Assembly (NCBI GenBank): GCA_963746825.1
Contig: CAVVCU010000007.1
Coordinates: 1-64,000 of the forward strand
Direction of reading: 5' to 3'
Source of the DNA: JACVRW01 sp963746825
Lineage (GTDB): Bacteria > Actinomycetota > Thermoleophilia > Solirubrobacterales > Thermoleophilaceae
Length of the DNA: 64,000 nucleotides
Of this stretch, positions 8,545-17,771 are shown piece after piece. Each line of letters opens with the position of its first letter. Positions within the stretch are counted from its first letter, which is position 1. The notes under the pieces were generated by a model. That model did no database searches and was not told the origin of the DNA. It saw nothing but the letters and a program-made list of their open reading frames with translations. Both the position numbers and the translations under genes were made by a program.

Positions 8545-8740
8545 TCATATCAGGGCGAACAGGCCGCGTTTGCGGCTGCCGTCCTCGGCGATGTAGGTAC
8601 CCTCCATCGCCCGCATGGACGTCCCGGCCCATGAGCTGGATCCCGGTGAACGGCAGGGTCATGTCCGGCGGCCCGAGGGCGAAGATGTGGATGGTCGTCC
8701 CGCAGGGAAGCGTGATCGCGCCGGGGATCGGCTTACGACC
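8545..8740 (-). pseudogene. C-terminal remnant of a frameshifted unknown gene
   Basis: Minus-strand translation gives IPGAITLPCGTTIHIFALG and DMTLPFTGIQLMGRD in one frame, then MEGTYIAEDGSRKRGLFALI to a stop at 8545 in another. It lies directly upstream of the broken gene at 8118-8507 and overlaps the tail of the DUF2243 gene. It is probably the end of a second decayed or mis-sequenced gene. Function unknown. Confidence 0.35.
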
Positions 8741-9212
8741 GGTTCCTATCTGACGCAGTTCTCGGCGAACCGACCCGGAGCAGGAGCAGCCCGGTTAGCA
8801 GCATCACGGCGGCCACGCCGATGAACACTAGGTCGTAGGGAAGGTTGTTGGGCGCCCCGGCCCGGACCTGGTGGAGCCCGAGCAGCTTGTGCTGGATGGT
8901 GCCGTCATACAGGTTGAAGCCGCCGGCCCCAAGCAGGATCCCCGCCGCTGCCTGCCGCAGCGGGCCAGGTGCGGTGCGCCATCGCTGGACCAGCAGCACC
9001 AGCCCGATGACCAGCGCGGCGGTGGAGCCGAGATGGAAGATGCCGTCGGCGATCAGTCCGGCGGCCTGGCTGCCCCGGTCATAGAAGTGGTGCCAGCGCA
9101 GCAGTTGGTGCAGGACGATCTCGTCCAGGCTGCCGGCCACGCCGATGCCGACCAGCACTGCTGGCCACAGCAGCGACCCGTTGGATTCGTCGTTGGCCAC
9201 GGCAGCCTCCAT
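8733..9212 (-). CDS. DUF2243 family membrane protein
   Basis: A 159-residue integral membrane protein with four predicted transmembrane helices (near residues 13-35, 53-75, 85-105 and 126-148). The motifs DEIVLHQLLRWHHFY and GGFNLYDGTIQHKLLGLHQ, with paired His residues, are typical of DUF2243. The biochemical role of that family is not established; the conserved His residues suggest metal or haem binding. The start is ATG at 9212. Confidence 0.85.
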   Translation of the reverse strand: MEAAVANDESNGSLLWPAVLVGIGVAGSLDEIVLHQLLRWHHFYDRGSQAAGLIADGIFHLGSTAALVIGLVLLVQRWRTAPGPLRQAAAGILLGAGGFNLYDGTIQHKLLGLHQVRAGAPNNLPYDLVFIGVAAVMLLTGLLLLRVGSPRTASDRNRS

Positions 9213-9525
9213 CGTCGGATCGTCCAGGCTGCCACCCGTTCCTGCTCGCGAAACCGGCCGGTCGAAGGCTGCCCCGGGCGCCGACGTAGGTAGGCGAGGT
9301 CTAGGCCTGCCCCTCCCCAGCGGGCTGGTACCGGCCGCCTGGCAGAGGTCAGCTGCCCGAGACAGCCACAGCGGGTGTATCCCTCGGCGCCGGTGTACAA
9401 CCCGAGTACCCTAACGCCTACCTGATGGGCTGCGCGGCTGCCCTGCCGTAGACTGCCGGCCGTACAGACCGCCGTACTCGGGGTCAGCGGCGCTGCCGCC
9501 TTCCCCTCCGGTGAAGGAGGTCGAT
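9213..9525. other. Intergenic region, divergent promoters expected
   Basis: About 310 bases between the divergent DUF2243 and GAF-ANTAR genes. I see only a strong ribosome site (AAGGAGG) directly before the ATG at 9526 and no other recognisable element. Confidence 0.5.
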
Positions 9526-10240
9526 ATGCCCATCGATCCCGCCGCCATGGCCCGACACCTCAGCTCTGTGGCCGCCCTGGACGCCGAGCACGATCTCGTA
9601 CGGGCGATGCAGCAGCTCACCAGTGCGGCCAAGGCCCTGCTAGATGTCGACGGCGCCGGTCTGATGCTGGCTGATGAGCGTGGGCAGCTGCGCTGGGCGA
9701 CCGCCTCCGACCAGCAGACCCAGATCATCGAGGAGGGCCAGGAGCGACTGCGGCGAGGGTCCCTGCGTCAACGCCTTCGCCGAGCACGCCCCGATGGCCA
9801 TGCGGGACGCCACCAAGGAACCGCAGTGGGGCAGGATCACCGACGTGGCGACCGGCCAGGAGATGCGGGCCGGTCTCAGCGTCCCGGTACAGCTGGAAGG
9901 CGGCCCCATCGGCAGCCTAGACCTGTACTCGGCCGAGCCCAGAGACTGGGATCAGGCCGAGATCAGCGCCGCCCAGGTGTATGCGGCGCTGGCCGCGACC
10001 CTGCTCACCCGGGCCGCGGCCGCCCAGGTCAAAGGGCGCCTGGCCGAGCAGTTGCAGGTGGCGTTGGAGCACCGCAGCCGGATCGAGCGGGCCAAGGGCA
10101 TGCTCATGATGCAGGAGGGGATCGACGACGCGGCCGCGTTCGAGCGGCTGCGGAATGCGGCCCGGTCGTCACGGCGGCCGCTGATCGATGTGGTCGATGA
10201 GGTGCTCGGCGGCCAGCGGCTCTCCCGACCACGAAGATGA
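9526..10240 (+). pseudogene. GAF-ANTAR antiterminator regulator, frameshifted
   Basis: An RNA-binding signalling protein split by one frameshift. The first frame from ATG 9526 (strong AAGGAGG site) encodes the start of a GAF domain (AKALLDVDGAGLMLADERG). Around 9750 an apparent extra G shifts the frame; the sequence resumes as GEGPCVNAFAEHAPMAM, finishes the GAF domain (GGPIGSLDLYS) and ends in an ANTAR helix bundle (IERAKGMLMMQEGIDDAAAF). ANTAR domains bind dual-hairpin RNAs to prevent termination. Joined, the protein is about 237 residues, normal for actinobacterial GAF-ANTAR proteins, so a sequencing indel is likely. Confidence 0.8.
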
Positions 10241-10350
10241 ACCAGCCGGATACCGACGAGATCAGGGCGCCACTCAACGACGAGAGTCCGGTCAGGACCT
10301 CGGCCGACCCGAATTCACGGACGACAACCAGCGCTGGGTCAACCAAGGAA

Positions 10351-10806
10351 TCAGCCGGCGCCGAGCTGCTGCTTGCGGGCCGCCATCTCCTCGCCCAGGC
10401 GGGTCAGCTCGTCACCGTCGAGGATCTTCTCGGACTGCGGGAGCAGCTCCGACTCCTCCTCCTCGACGTGGTGGCGGACGTTCTCCATCAGGACGGTGAC
10501 CTTGGCGTCGAACGCCTCGTCCTCGGACGACATCGAGCCCAGCTCGCCGAGCAGGATCTTGACGACGTGGTGCTCCTCGACCGCCTCGGCGATCAGCTCC
10601 TTGCCGTCCTTCCTGGCCTTGGCCTCGACGGCCGGGTAGTAGGTCTCCTCCTCGATGGTGGCGTGGACCTCGAGTTCCTGGATGATCTGGGCGACCAGCT
10701 CCTGCTTGGTCTTGTAGGCGCGGTCGCCCGCCTCCTCGAACTCGCGGAACAGCTGCTCCACCTTGCGGTGGTCGGACTTGATCAGCTCGACGGCGTCCTG
10801 TGCCAT
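10351..10806 (-). CDS. Hemerythrin-like HHE domain protein
   Basis: A 151-residue cytosolic protein with the His/Glu pattern of HHE cation-binding domains: SDHRKVEQLF, HATIEEETYYP, EEHHVVKILLGEL and NVRHHVEEEESELLP, spaced as in a four-helix bundle with a di-iron site. Likely roles are oxygen, nitric oxide or iron sensing, or protection from oxidative stress. The ATG at 10806 has a GGAGG site upstream; the longer ORF upstream of it belongs to an HPP remnant. Confidence 0.88.
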   Translation of the reverse strand: MAQDAVELIKSDHRKVEQLFREFEEAGDRAYKTKQELVAQIIQELEVHATIEEETYYPAVEAKARKDGKELIAEAVEEHHVVKILLGELGSMSSEDEAFDAKVTVLMENVRHHVEEEESELLPQSEKILDGDELTRLGEEMAARKQQLGAG

Positions 10807-10829
10807 GGCGGGCCTCCTGGTCGATGGGA

Positions 10830-11059
10830 GCCAGAGGCTGCCCCGCTTCGGGGCCGGGGAAACCGCCCGAAGGAACAGCAGCGCACTGGGCCCGAGGCTG
10901 GGGAACAGCATCGACTGCTTGGCCAGGTAGGCGGCCAGCCCGCAGAGCGTGATCGCGACCGCGCTAGCCGGCGGACCCACAGGCAGCTCGGCCACCGGTG
11001 CCGTAGCGGTCGATCAGGCGTCCCTGCAACCCCCTGTTCTGTTCGTCCTCAACGGTCAC
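10830..11059 (-). pseudogene. N-terminal remnant of an HPP-family membrane protein
   Basis: Minus-strand translation from GTG 11059 gives a short soluble start ending RLIDRYGTGG; after a frameshift it continues PASAVAITLCGLAAYLA and SMLFPSLGPSALLFLRAVS, which resembles the first helix and FPSLGP motif of HPP proteins (nitrite/nitrate transport-like). Only about 65 residues remain before the hemerythrin gene, where HPP proteins usually have about 160 or more. It is probably a broken gene. Confidence 0.45.
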
Positions 11060-11455
11060 CGCTGGCTCCTAGGGTGGCGACGACGAGGGCCTGGGGTGGC
11101 GGTCGGGCCAGGAAGGCTCGGCCGCCCGTCGCTGGCGGTTCTCCCTGCCAGAGATTTGCAGAAACGATGCCTCGATATGCCACATACAGCACCGTGTCCC
11201 CTGAGCCCCCCACAGCCAATAAGCTGCGACGTTGTGGCGCTGGCGGAAACGGTGGGGGCCGGTTAGCTGAAGGGACGCGCCGGCGGGGTCTGGGCCGAGA
11301 ACGCCCCCTCAGGCGCTGCAACCGTCCGAACAGGTGCCACGTGAGACGCCGACGATAGGAGCCTGAGCGATCCTCCCGGACCGCCTTCACCACGGTTACG
11401 GTTGGGGAACGTCCCGGTGGTTCGGGTGGCATGGTGTGGTGGGTAGAGTGCGGGC
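11060..11455. other. Intergenic region upstream of the SpoIIE phosphatase
   Basis: About 395 bases without a convincing gene on either strand. Just before the phosphatase start the pair GTTC and GGGTAG separated by 17 nt loosely resembles a stress-sigma (SigB-like) promoter, but the spacing is longer than the usual 14-16, so this is weak. Confidence 0.35.
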
Positions 11456-12628
11456 GTGGCTGATCACATGCCGAATGTGGGGGAGCTGGTCCGCCAGCTC
11501 GGTACCAGCCCGCCGTTTCGGCTGCTGGATGTGGCCCGCGGCTTCCTGACCGCAGCCGAGGAGGTCGAGGCGGTCAACCTGCTGCTGGTGGACTACGGCC
11601 AGGAGCTGCTCCGCCCGTTCGACACCTACCAGGGGCCGCCCCTGGGCCAAGAGCGGGTCGACCAGGGCGAAGCCGGGGTGGCCTACCGTACCCAGGCCGT
11701 TCGCGTCATTCGGGTTCAGCTGAGCTGGCGGGCATGCCTGCCGGTCAGTTTGGGAGCCGAACGGTTCGGAGTGCTGGACGTGCGGCTGGCCGCCGAGCCG
11801 AGCCCGGCGCTGGTCACTGAGCTGAGTTGGGTCGCGATGGCGCTGGCGTTCGCGCTGGCCGCGGCCGGCCGGGCCACCGACCAGGTGGAGCTCGCCCGGA
11901 GGAGCCGGCCGCTGAGCCTGCCGGCCGAGATCCAGTGGGAGTTGCTGCCACGGTTGGCGCTGGAGGCGCCGGAGTACATGGTGGCCGGGACGGTCGAGCC
12001 AGCCTACGACGTTGGTGGGGATACCTTCGACTACGCCGCCCAGCCGGAGGCGCTAACGGTGTCGGTGACCGACGCGGTCGGCCATGGCTTACAGGCGGCG
12101 CTGTTGGCCGGGCTGACCGTAGCCGCGCTGCGCAACGCCCGCCGCCGCCGGGCAGGGCTGCTGGAGCAGGCCAGCCACGCCAACCGGGCGCTGCATCAGC
12201 AGTTCGGCGGGGAGCGGTTCGTGACCGGACAGGTCCTGCGCCTTGATGTGCCGGGGGGCACCGGCGCGATCGTCAACGCCGGCCATCCACTGCCCCGGCT
12301 GGTACGAAGCGGCCGGGTCGAGCCGATCGGGCTGGACGCTGACCTGCCGCTTGGCGTGGATCCCGACGCCGTCTATCGGGTGCAGCGGCTCACGCTGGGA
12401 CCGGGGGATCGGTTGGTGCTGCTGAGCGACGGGGTGTTGGAGGCGACTCCGGAAGGCGGCTCGGCGTATGGCGCCAGCCAGCTGCATGAACTACTGCTCG
12501 GCAGCCGGAAGTTGGCGCCCTATGAGGTGGCGCGGCTGGTGGTCCAAGAGGTGATCGCTCACCGCGCCGGTGACTTGGCCGACGATGTCACCGTGGTGTG
12601 TCTGGACTGGCGCGGGCCAGCGTTGTGA
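11456..12628 (+). CDS. PP2C/SpoIIE-type serine phosphatase with N-terminal GAF-like region
   Basis: A 390-residue cytosolic protein. Residues 1-140 resemble a divergent GAF sensor; the rest is a SpoIIE/RsbU phosphatase with metal-binding Asp residues in AYDVGGDTFDY, the SVTDAVGHGLQAALLA motif, AIVNAGHPLPRLV, and the final DDVTVV Asp pair. Such enzymes dephosphorylate anti-anti-sigma factors in stress partner-switching. No kinase or anti-sigma gene is in the window. The start is GTG at 11456, at the 5' end of the open frame. Confidence 0.88.
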   Translation: MADHMPNVGELVRQLGTSPPFRLLDVARGFLTAAEEVEAVNLLLVDYGQELLRPFDTYQGPPLGQERVDQGEAGVAYRTQAVRVIRVQLSWRACLPVSLGAERFGVLDVRLAAEPSPALVTELSWVAMALAFALAAAGRATDQVELARRSRPLSLPAEIQWELLPRLALEAPEYMVAGTVEPAYDVGGDTFDYAAQPEALTVSVTDAVGHGLQAALLAGLTVAALRNARRRRAGLLEQASHANRALHQQFGGERFVTGQVLRLDVPGGTGAIVNAGHPLPRLVRSGRVEPIGLDADLPLGVDPDAVYRVQRLTLGPGDRLVLLSDGVLEATPEGGSAYGASQLHELLLGSRKLAPYEVARLVVQEVIAHRAGDLADDVTVVCLDWRGPAL

Positions 12629-12632
12629 TCGG

Positions 12633-13607
12633 CTAGCTGACCCGGGATCGCCGCTGTGCTGGCAGCCTTCGGCCGTGTTCGCTGTTCTCGGTCGCTGTCG
12701 TGAGGAACCGCAATATGATCGTGGCGACAAGCCGCGGATCATCAGAGATCGGGACGTGGCTGAGGCCGGGGAGCCATTGCAGCTGGGCGTGCCGTATGAA
12801 GGCGAGGAAGCGAGGGCTCTGCATGCTGACCAATGGGTCGGCGGTCCCCTGCAGGAGCAGGACCGGGCAGGTGATGCGCTCAAGCCGCGTCGGGACATCG
12901 AACATGGACGCCTGGACGGTCTCCAGGTACCCCGGCGCCTGGGCGAAGTCCAGCAGTAGCTGACCAGCATCGTCGGCGGGCAACTGCCAGGGTCGGCTCC
13001 GCTCCATGGCAAAGAACAGCGACCGTCCGGCTCCTGTGGCAGCCACCTGAGTAGCGATGGGCGCAAGGAGCGTGGCCAGGGTTCGTCCAGTCAGCAGTGC
13101 CGCCGCCTGGTGGAGTCGTTCCAGCGGCGTGCCCAGCCCGTCGGGGGCGATCGCGATGACCGAATGGGTGCGGCCCCGAGTGGCCAGCTCGAGGGCGACC
13201 CGGGCACCCAGGGAATACCCAGCCACGTGGAACCGGGCCACGCCAAGCCGGTCCAGCTCCCCTTCAACGGCATCGGCCAGCGCCGCCGCCGTCGGCGTGA
13301 CCCCTGGGGGGAGTGCGGGTGAGCGTCCGAAGCCGGGAAGGTCGAAGGCGATGACCTCGTAGTCGTCGCTCAGCGCCTGACAGATGGGTTGCCAGCCGAC
13401 AGCGGACTCTCCTACCCCGTGGAGCAAGACCAGTGGCTCGCCCGCTCCGGTCCGATGATGGGCGAGGTTGTTGGTGGTGGGCGCAGACAGGCGGGACGCG
13501 ATGATGTCTCCTTGGTAGGGCGGACGGCTTCTGAGCACCGAGATCTGTCCAACTCCCACCGCCAGCCGCACTATTCCCCAGATGGGGGCTTGTGGGTGGC
13601 CAGGCAC
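12633..13607 (-). CDS. Alpha/beta hydrolase
   Basis: A 324-residue hydrolase. It shows the oxyanion loop (LLHGVGES), the nucleophile elbow (AGYSLGARVA, Ser in GYSLG), the acid (QGTADPLVS) and the catalytic His (GLSHVPISDD). Substrate is unknown; the size and lid region suit an esterase, lipase or C-C hydrolase. The first 45-50 residues before the beta-sheet core are poorly conserved in style, so the true start may be a downstream codon. It is convergent with the phosphatase gene, with only 4 nt between stops. Confidence 0.85.
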   Translation of the reverse strand: MPGHPQAPIWGIVRLAVGVGQISVLRSRPPYQGDIIASRLSAPTTNNLAHHRTGAGEPLVLLHGVGESAVGWQPICQALSDDYEVIAFDLPGFGRSPALPPGVTPTAAALADAVEGELDRLGVARFHVAGYSLGARVALELATRGRTHSVIAIAPDGLGTPLERLHQAAALLTGRTLATLLAPIATQVAATGAGRSLFFAMERSRPWQLPADDAGQLLLDFAQAPGYLETVQASMFDVPTRLERITCPVLLLQGTADPLVSMQSPRFLAFIRHAQLQWLPGLSHVPISDDPRLVATIILRFLTTATENSEHGRRLPAQRRSRVS

Positions 13608-14072
13608 TCGAGCGTCGAGACAATCCGGGACCGGCTTCAGCGCGCCATAGCAGCTGCCGGGACCGTCCGAGACCCTTCCGAGCGAGGGGTGCGATCCATT
13701 AGCGATCGCGACGCCGCTCGCCAGTCAGGAACGGTTGCCGGGCTGGGCCGTCCTGTGGCCGGAGGGTCGGATTCCGGCCTGAGGGTTTAGGCCGAGTTTC
13801 GGGGGCTACCCTCCACAATGTCGGGGAGGTTCTCCGGCTGTCGGTGGGACCAGGTCCTCGTCCCACACGTGCGGAGGTTGCCAGGCAGCCGGTCCGTCCC
13901 GTTCCCCGCTCCACAGCGTGCTCGGAGTGCGCTCCCGAATCGGGCCAGTCGTTGCCGGCCTGCCGGCGAGCGTGCTCTGTGGCACGGCGCACGCCCACCG
14001 TAACTACAGCGGCAGCCGGACGCGCTCTCCGCCAGGTGTCCGAACTGCCGCGGGATAGAAAGGAAGCACCGC
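13608..14072. other. Intergenic region, nothing recognised
   Basis: About 465 bases between divergent genes. Short ORFs on both strands look like frame shadows. A ribosome site (AAAGGAAG) precedes the ATG at 14073. No RNA gene, repeat or mobile end was seen. Confidence 0.5.
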
Positions 14073-14663
14073 ATGACCGACTCCATGTTCGGGTCGACGG
14101 CGACCGCTGACCGGTCGACCACCGAGCAGGTCAACGACCAGGTCCGCGACAAGGCCCAGCTGGCCCAGGATAAGGCCCAGGGCGCGCTCGGCCAGGCCCG
14201 CAGCCGGCTCCGTGGGCAGATCGACCAACGTTCCACCCAGGCCGGCGAGCAGGTCCAGTCGACCGTGCAGGACGTGCGCAGCATGGCTGAGCAGCTGCGG
14301 GGCCAGGGTAAGGACACCCCAGCCCGGGTGGCCGAGCAGGTTGCCGACCGGGCCGAGTCGTTCGGCAGCTACCTGCGCGACGCCGATGGCGAACGGCTGC
14401 TCCGGGATGTGGAGGACGTTGCCCGCCGCCAGCCCTGGCTGATCGCGGCTGGCGGGTTGGCGCTGGGCTTTGCCGCCTCCCGGTTCCTCAAGGCCTCCAG
14501 CAGCCGTCGCTACCAGACCGGGGACGACCGCTCGTCGGCCGGCCACAGCGTGGACGATGCGACCTGGGTCACCAGAGCCCCGTCCACCTCCACCCCGGCC
14601 GACAACGGCTCCGAGACCCCGTTTACCCAAGCCGACGTGGTCGCTTCAGCCCATGGCGGCTGA
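14073..14663 (+). CDS. Membrane-anchored coiled-coil protein (DUF3618/ElaB-like), 3' end suspect
   Basis: A 196-residue protein, rich in Gln/Asp/Ala, with a long helical stalk (residues 20-110) and one C-terminal anchor (QPWLIAAGGLALGFAAS, about 126-145), like YqjD/ElaB and DUF3618 proteins that tether ribosomes or scaffold the membrane. The tail after the anchor is Ser/Thr/Pro-rich. Its last residues may not be native, because the sequence switches into an unrelated SDR fragment at about 14,640. The ATG has a good AAAGGAAG site. Confidence 0.72.
   Translation: MTDSMFGSTATADRSTTEQVNDQVRDKAQLAQDKAQGALGQARSRLRGQIDQRSTQAGEQVQSTVQDVRSMAEQLRGQGKDTPARVAEQVADRAESFGSYLRDADGERLLRDVEDVARRQPWLIAAGGLALGFAASRFLKASSSRRYQTGDDRSSAGHSVDDATWVTRAPSTSTPADNGSETPFTQADVVASAHGG
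14630..14650. other. Probable join between unrelated sequence blocks
   Basis: Left of here the reading frame is a Ser/Thr/Pro-rich membrane-protein tail; right of here, with no start codon or promoter, the middle of an SDR/NmrA oxidoreductase begins (Gln-Pro-Met-Ala-Ala-Asp-Asp). Gene style changes from actinobacterial to acidobacterial or proteobacterial. An assembly chimera is the simplest explanation; an insertion boundary is the alternative. Confidence 0.6.
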
Positions 14664-14928
14664 CGACGTCGCCAAGGCGGTTGGCAGAATCGCCGTAGGC
14701 GAGCCGGTGAACGGCACGGTTGAAGTCGCGGGGCCCCAACAGTTCCGCTTCGATGAGCTGATCCGGCAGGGCCTCGGCGCGCGCAACGACCCGCGCGAGG
14801 TCGTCGTCGACCCGCACGCGCGGTATTTTGGCGCCGAACTCGGCGAGCGCTCGCTGATTCCTGCTGACAACGCCCGACTGGGGGAGACCCACTTCCAGGA
14901 GTGGCTGACTCAGCCGGCCCAGCATTGA
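14641..14928 (+). pseudogene. C-terminal fragment of an SDR/NmrA-type NAD(P)-binding protein
   Basis: About 95 residues matching the end of atypical SDR (NmrA-like) proteins: MAADDVAKAVGRIAVG, GTVEVAGPQQFRFDELI, then DPHARYFGAEL and the final DNARLGETHFQEWL. The Rossmann GxxGxxG half is absent, so it cannot bind cofactor. The loss is best explained by the join at about 14,640. An ATG at 14653 exists but is internal to the family. Confidence 0.7.
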
Positions 14929-14989
14929 TGCCGCTCGCGCTGAGTCTCCTGCGGAACGACGCGACGTGGAACCGAAAGGGAAGACAACG

Positions 14990-15469
14990 ATGGCTCGTGG
15001 CGCTGTAGACGTATCGGTCAACGAGTCTTTGCGGGGTGCGTCCGTGGACCGCCTCGCTTGCCTGTTTCGCCACTGGACGTGGGCCGACGAGACAATGACC
15101 CGATTCGAGCAGGAACTGGCTGGCGCCGGGGAATACGACGAAGACCTGCTCGCCGATCGTCCGTTCGGCACGTACTACCACTGGTGTGCGCTGTTGTGCG
15201 GTTTCAGCGAAGCGGCGCTCGAGCGCGGGCTGCTGTCGGCATTACAGATGGACGCGATCCGTCGCGACCTCGAGGCCAGCCTGCCTGGCCTGCGCGCCTG
15301 TCGCCAGTTGCTGGTGGTTATCCCGGAATCGCTGGAGGAGCATCCGCGTGTCGTGGATCTGCTTCGCGACGATGAGACGCTCGGCCGCCTTCGCCGTCTT
15401 CACCAGGCCTTTGGTGAAGCGCTCCGCGAGGAGCGGCTGTCTCGGGAGCTCGACCTGCTGGATCCGTGA
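14990..15469 (+). CDS. Hypothetical protein
   Basis: A 159-residue soluble, mostly helical protein with no recognised domain. It starts at ATG 14990 after a GAAAGGGA site. Features include FRHWTWADETMTRFEQEL near residue 25 and an acidic/basic C-terminal helix (EALREERLSRELDLL). It lies 61 bases after the SDR fragment on the same strand and may share its transcript. Confidence 0.6.
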   Translation: MARGAVDVSVNESLRGASVDRLACLFRHWTWADETMTRFEQELAGAGEYDEDLLADRPFGTYYHWCALLCGFSEAALERGLLSALQMDAIRRDLEASLPGLRACRQLLVVIPESLEEHPRVVDLLRDDETLGRLRRLHQAFGEALREERLSRELDLLDP

Positions 15470-15495
15470 ACGACAACTCCTGAATGCAGGCGACC

Positions 15496-17697
15496 CTAGT
15501 GCTTCAAGGTCGTCGTCCAGTTGACGAGCATCGTGATCGACGGCTCGACGTCGCCGGCGCCGTCGATCAAGAAGCGACGGCCGTCGCGACTCGGCACGTG
15601 GTGGTTGCGCCGCGTATTCATCTCGCCGGACAGCGGGATCGACGTTCGGAACAGCGCCTGCGGTCGCGAGGCCCGGAACGGCCCGGTGCCGAGCTCGACC
15701 CCAACCGCCATCAGCACCCCATCGGCGGTCAGGAAGAACAGCTCGCGCCCATCCGGGCGCCACTGCGGCTCCGAGCCGCCCCCGGCCGAGATCGCCCGCT
15801 TGGCGCCACCGGCCGGAAACGACTGGACGTACACCTCCCAGGTGCCGGATTCATCGGACGCATACGCCATCCAGCGGCCGTCGGGCGAGATCTGTGCCTG
15901 AAACTCGTTGAACGGCGTCGCCAACAGCGGCGCCGGCTTCGAGTCGCCGGAGGTCGGCGCCAGCCACAGGTCCATCTTCGTCGCCTCGCTGGTCCTGGAA
16001 TAGACGATGTAGCGCCCATCCCGGGACCAGTCGTTCACCAGCTTGTCTTCCGGGGAACTGAGGAAGAGTTGCGCTTCGCGGCGGCCGGCGATCGAGTGCA
16101 CGTACATGTCCCAGACGCCATGCGTGCGCCCCGACGTGAAGGCAATCTGGGTTCCGTCCGGCGACAGCAGCGGGGTGTTGCCGCTCACCGTGCGTGTCGC
16201 CGTATCACGCGCCAGGTCGATGAGCCACACGTCGGTCCCGACGCTGCCGACGAGCAGCCGCTCGTCGTGTGAGAGGCTCGGGTTCTTGAGCATCGCCGGC
16301 GACTTGATCGCGCCGAGCGGCTCACCGGATCGGCTGAACCAGGCCAGTCGTGTTTCCGGGTCGCGCCCGCCGAACGTGAGCAGATCCGCTGACGCCGAGA
16401 TCACTGCCCCGCTCGTCGGCTTGGGCGCGAACGCCTCGTCCGCGACCAGCATGGGGCCGCCCATCACCCGTCTCGACGACAGGTCGATCCGCTGCGCCAT
16501 GAGCACCTTATCGCGAACGTACAGCAGATATCCGGCGGGGACGTAGACCGCGCCGGGCTCGTCGATCAGGCGCACCTGGCTGGACGAACCGATCGAGCCG
16601 ACGTAGGTGCCGCTCCGCCCGGCGTCCTCGGAGTAGATCGAGTAGACGAAGTCCTTGCCGTTCGACACGAACTGGGGCCACCGGTGTGCCGTTTCACGCT
16701 TCCCGGCGTCGAGCTGTGTCACGGCTGTCACGGCACCGCCGGAGGCGGGCACGGCGTTGACACCCGATCGGAAGCTGGAGAACAGGATAGTGTCGTCGGC
16801 GCCCCACGATCCCCCCGACACCGTGAGCCCGGACGTCGGCGCCAGCGCCTGCACCGGACCGCCGGTCGAGGCCACGCGCTTCAAACGGCCGGCGGCAAAG
16901 AACCCGACGAATCGGGCGTCGGGTGACCAGAACGGCCTGGAGGCATTGTCCGTGCCTTCGATCGGCCTCGCGACACCGTTCTGGAGATCCCGTACCCATA
17001 AGTGCGTGGCACCCGACCGCGCGTCCTGGGCGATGAACGCAAGATGATGCGCGTCCGGCGACAGCGCGCCGCCGGAAAGCAGCCGGGTCCCCGGGGGCGC
17101 CTCGATATCGAGACGCAAGAGCTCACGCTTCTGCTCGCCGGACACGGGCCAGCCCAGATTGGCGCCGACGACCACCAACAGGACGGCGACACCGGCGCCA
17201 ACGAGCACGGCCCACGGCCCACGCAATGGCCACGCACGCGCATGTGTCGGTACGGCGAGCGGCGAGGTCACCACCGGCTCCGGCAAGGCGGCGGCCGCCA
17301 GCGGTGCCGCAGGTTCCGGCGACAGGGCGGCTTGCCCCGCCTTGGGCCTGACCTCAACCACCGGCGCGATGAACCGATAGCCGCGTCGCGGAATGGTGGC
17401 GATGAAGACCGGTCGCTGCGGATCGTCGCTGAGTGCCCGCCTGAGCGCGGTCACGATCTGCGAGAGGCTGTCTTCGGACACGGCGACGTTGGTCCACACC
17501 GCGCTGATCAACTCGTCCTTGCGTACGAGCCGATTCCTGTTGCGGATGAGGACTAGCAGCGTGTCGAAGGCCTTGGGTGTGAGGCCCACCGGTTCGTCAC
17601 CGCGCCAGAGCTGCAACGACGGCAGGTCGAGACGGAACGGGCCGAAGCGGTATTCGATGACGTGCTCCGACGCGCCGCTTTCGGTGTCCTGGTTCAT
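15496..17697 (-). CDS. Transmembrane winged-helix regulator with PD40 beta-propeller
   Basis: A 733-residue protein of a type abundant in Acidobacteriota. Residues 12-110 are an OmpR/ToxR-like winged helix (LTPKAFDTLLVLIRNRNRLV, VSEDSLSQIVTALRRAL, RRGYRFIAPV). After a Pro/Ala linker one membrane helix (about 155-180) leads to an extracytoplasmic WD40-like beta-propeller with repeated PD40 blades (GGALSPDAHHLAF, QISPDGRWMAYAS, WRPDGRELFFLT). It resembles CadC: DNA binding inside, sensing outside. The start is ATG at 17697. Target genes may be the envelope genes that follow on the same strand upstream. Confidence 0.9.
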   Translation of the reverse strand: MNQDTESGASEHVIEYRFGPFRLDLPSLQLWRGDEPVGLTPKAFDTLLVLIRNRNRLVRKDELISAVWTNVAVSEDSLSQIVTALRRALSDDPQRPVFIATIPRRGYRFIAPVVEVRPKAGQAALSPEPAAPLAAAALPEPVVTSPLAVPTHARAWPLRGPWAVLVGAGVAVLLVVVGANLGWPVSGEQKRELLRLDIEAPPGTRLLSGGALSPDAHHLAFIAQDARSGATHLWVRDLQNGVARPIEGTDNASRPFWSPDARFVGFFAAGRLKRVASTGGPVQALAPTSGLTVSGGSWGADDTILFSSFRSGVNAVPASGGAVTAVTQLDAGKRETAHRWPQFVSNGKDFVYSIYSEDAGRSGTYVGSIGSSSQVRLIDEPGAVYVPAGYLLYVRDKVLMAQRIDLSSRRVMGGPMLVADEAFAPKPTSGAVISASADLLTFGGRDPETRLAWFSRSGEPLGAIKSPAMLKNPSLSHDERLLVGSVGTDVWLIDLARDTATRTVSGNTPLLSPDGTQIAFTSGRTHGVWDMYVHSIAGRREAQLFLSSPEDKLVNDWSRDGRYIVYSRTSEATKMDLWLAPTSGDSKPAPLLATPFNEFQAQISPDGRWMAYASDESGTWEVYVQSFPAGGAKRAISAGGGSEPQWRPDGRELFFLTADGVLMAVGVELGTGPFRASRPQALFRTSIPLSGEMNTRRNHHVPSRDGRRFLIDGAGDVEPSITMLVNWTTTLKH

Positions 17698-17771
17698 CCC
17701 CGTACCCCTGGCCGCCGGAGGTCGCGGATTGTAACACCGAACCGACGCCGGTCAGGAGTGCCGCAGGTGAA

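Noticed and set aside
11060..11455. A small protein gene on either strand
   Set aside because: Open frames are Pro/Arg-rich without ribosome sites or recognisable domains.
13608..14072. Minus-strand ORF 13787-14317 as a real gene
   Set aside because: It is antisense to the DUF3618-like gene and Ser/Trp/Arg-rich, as expected for a shadow frame.
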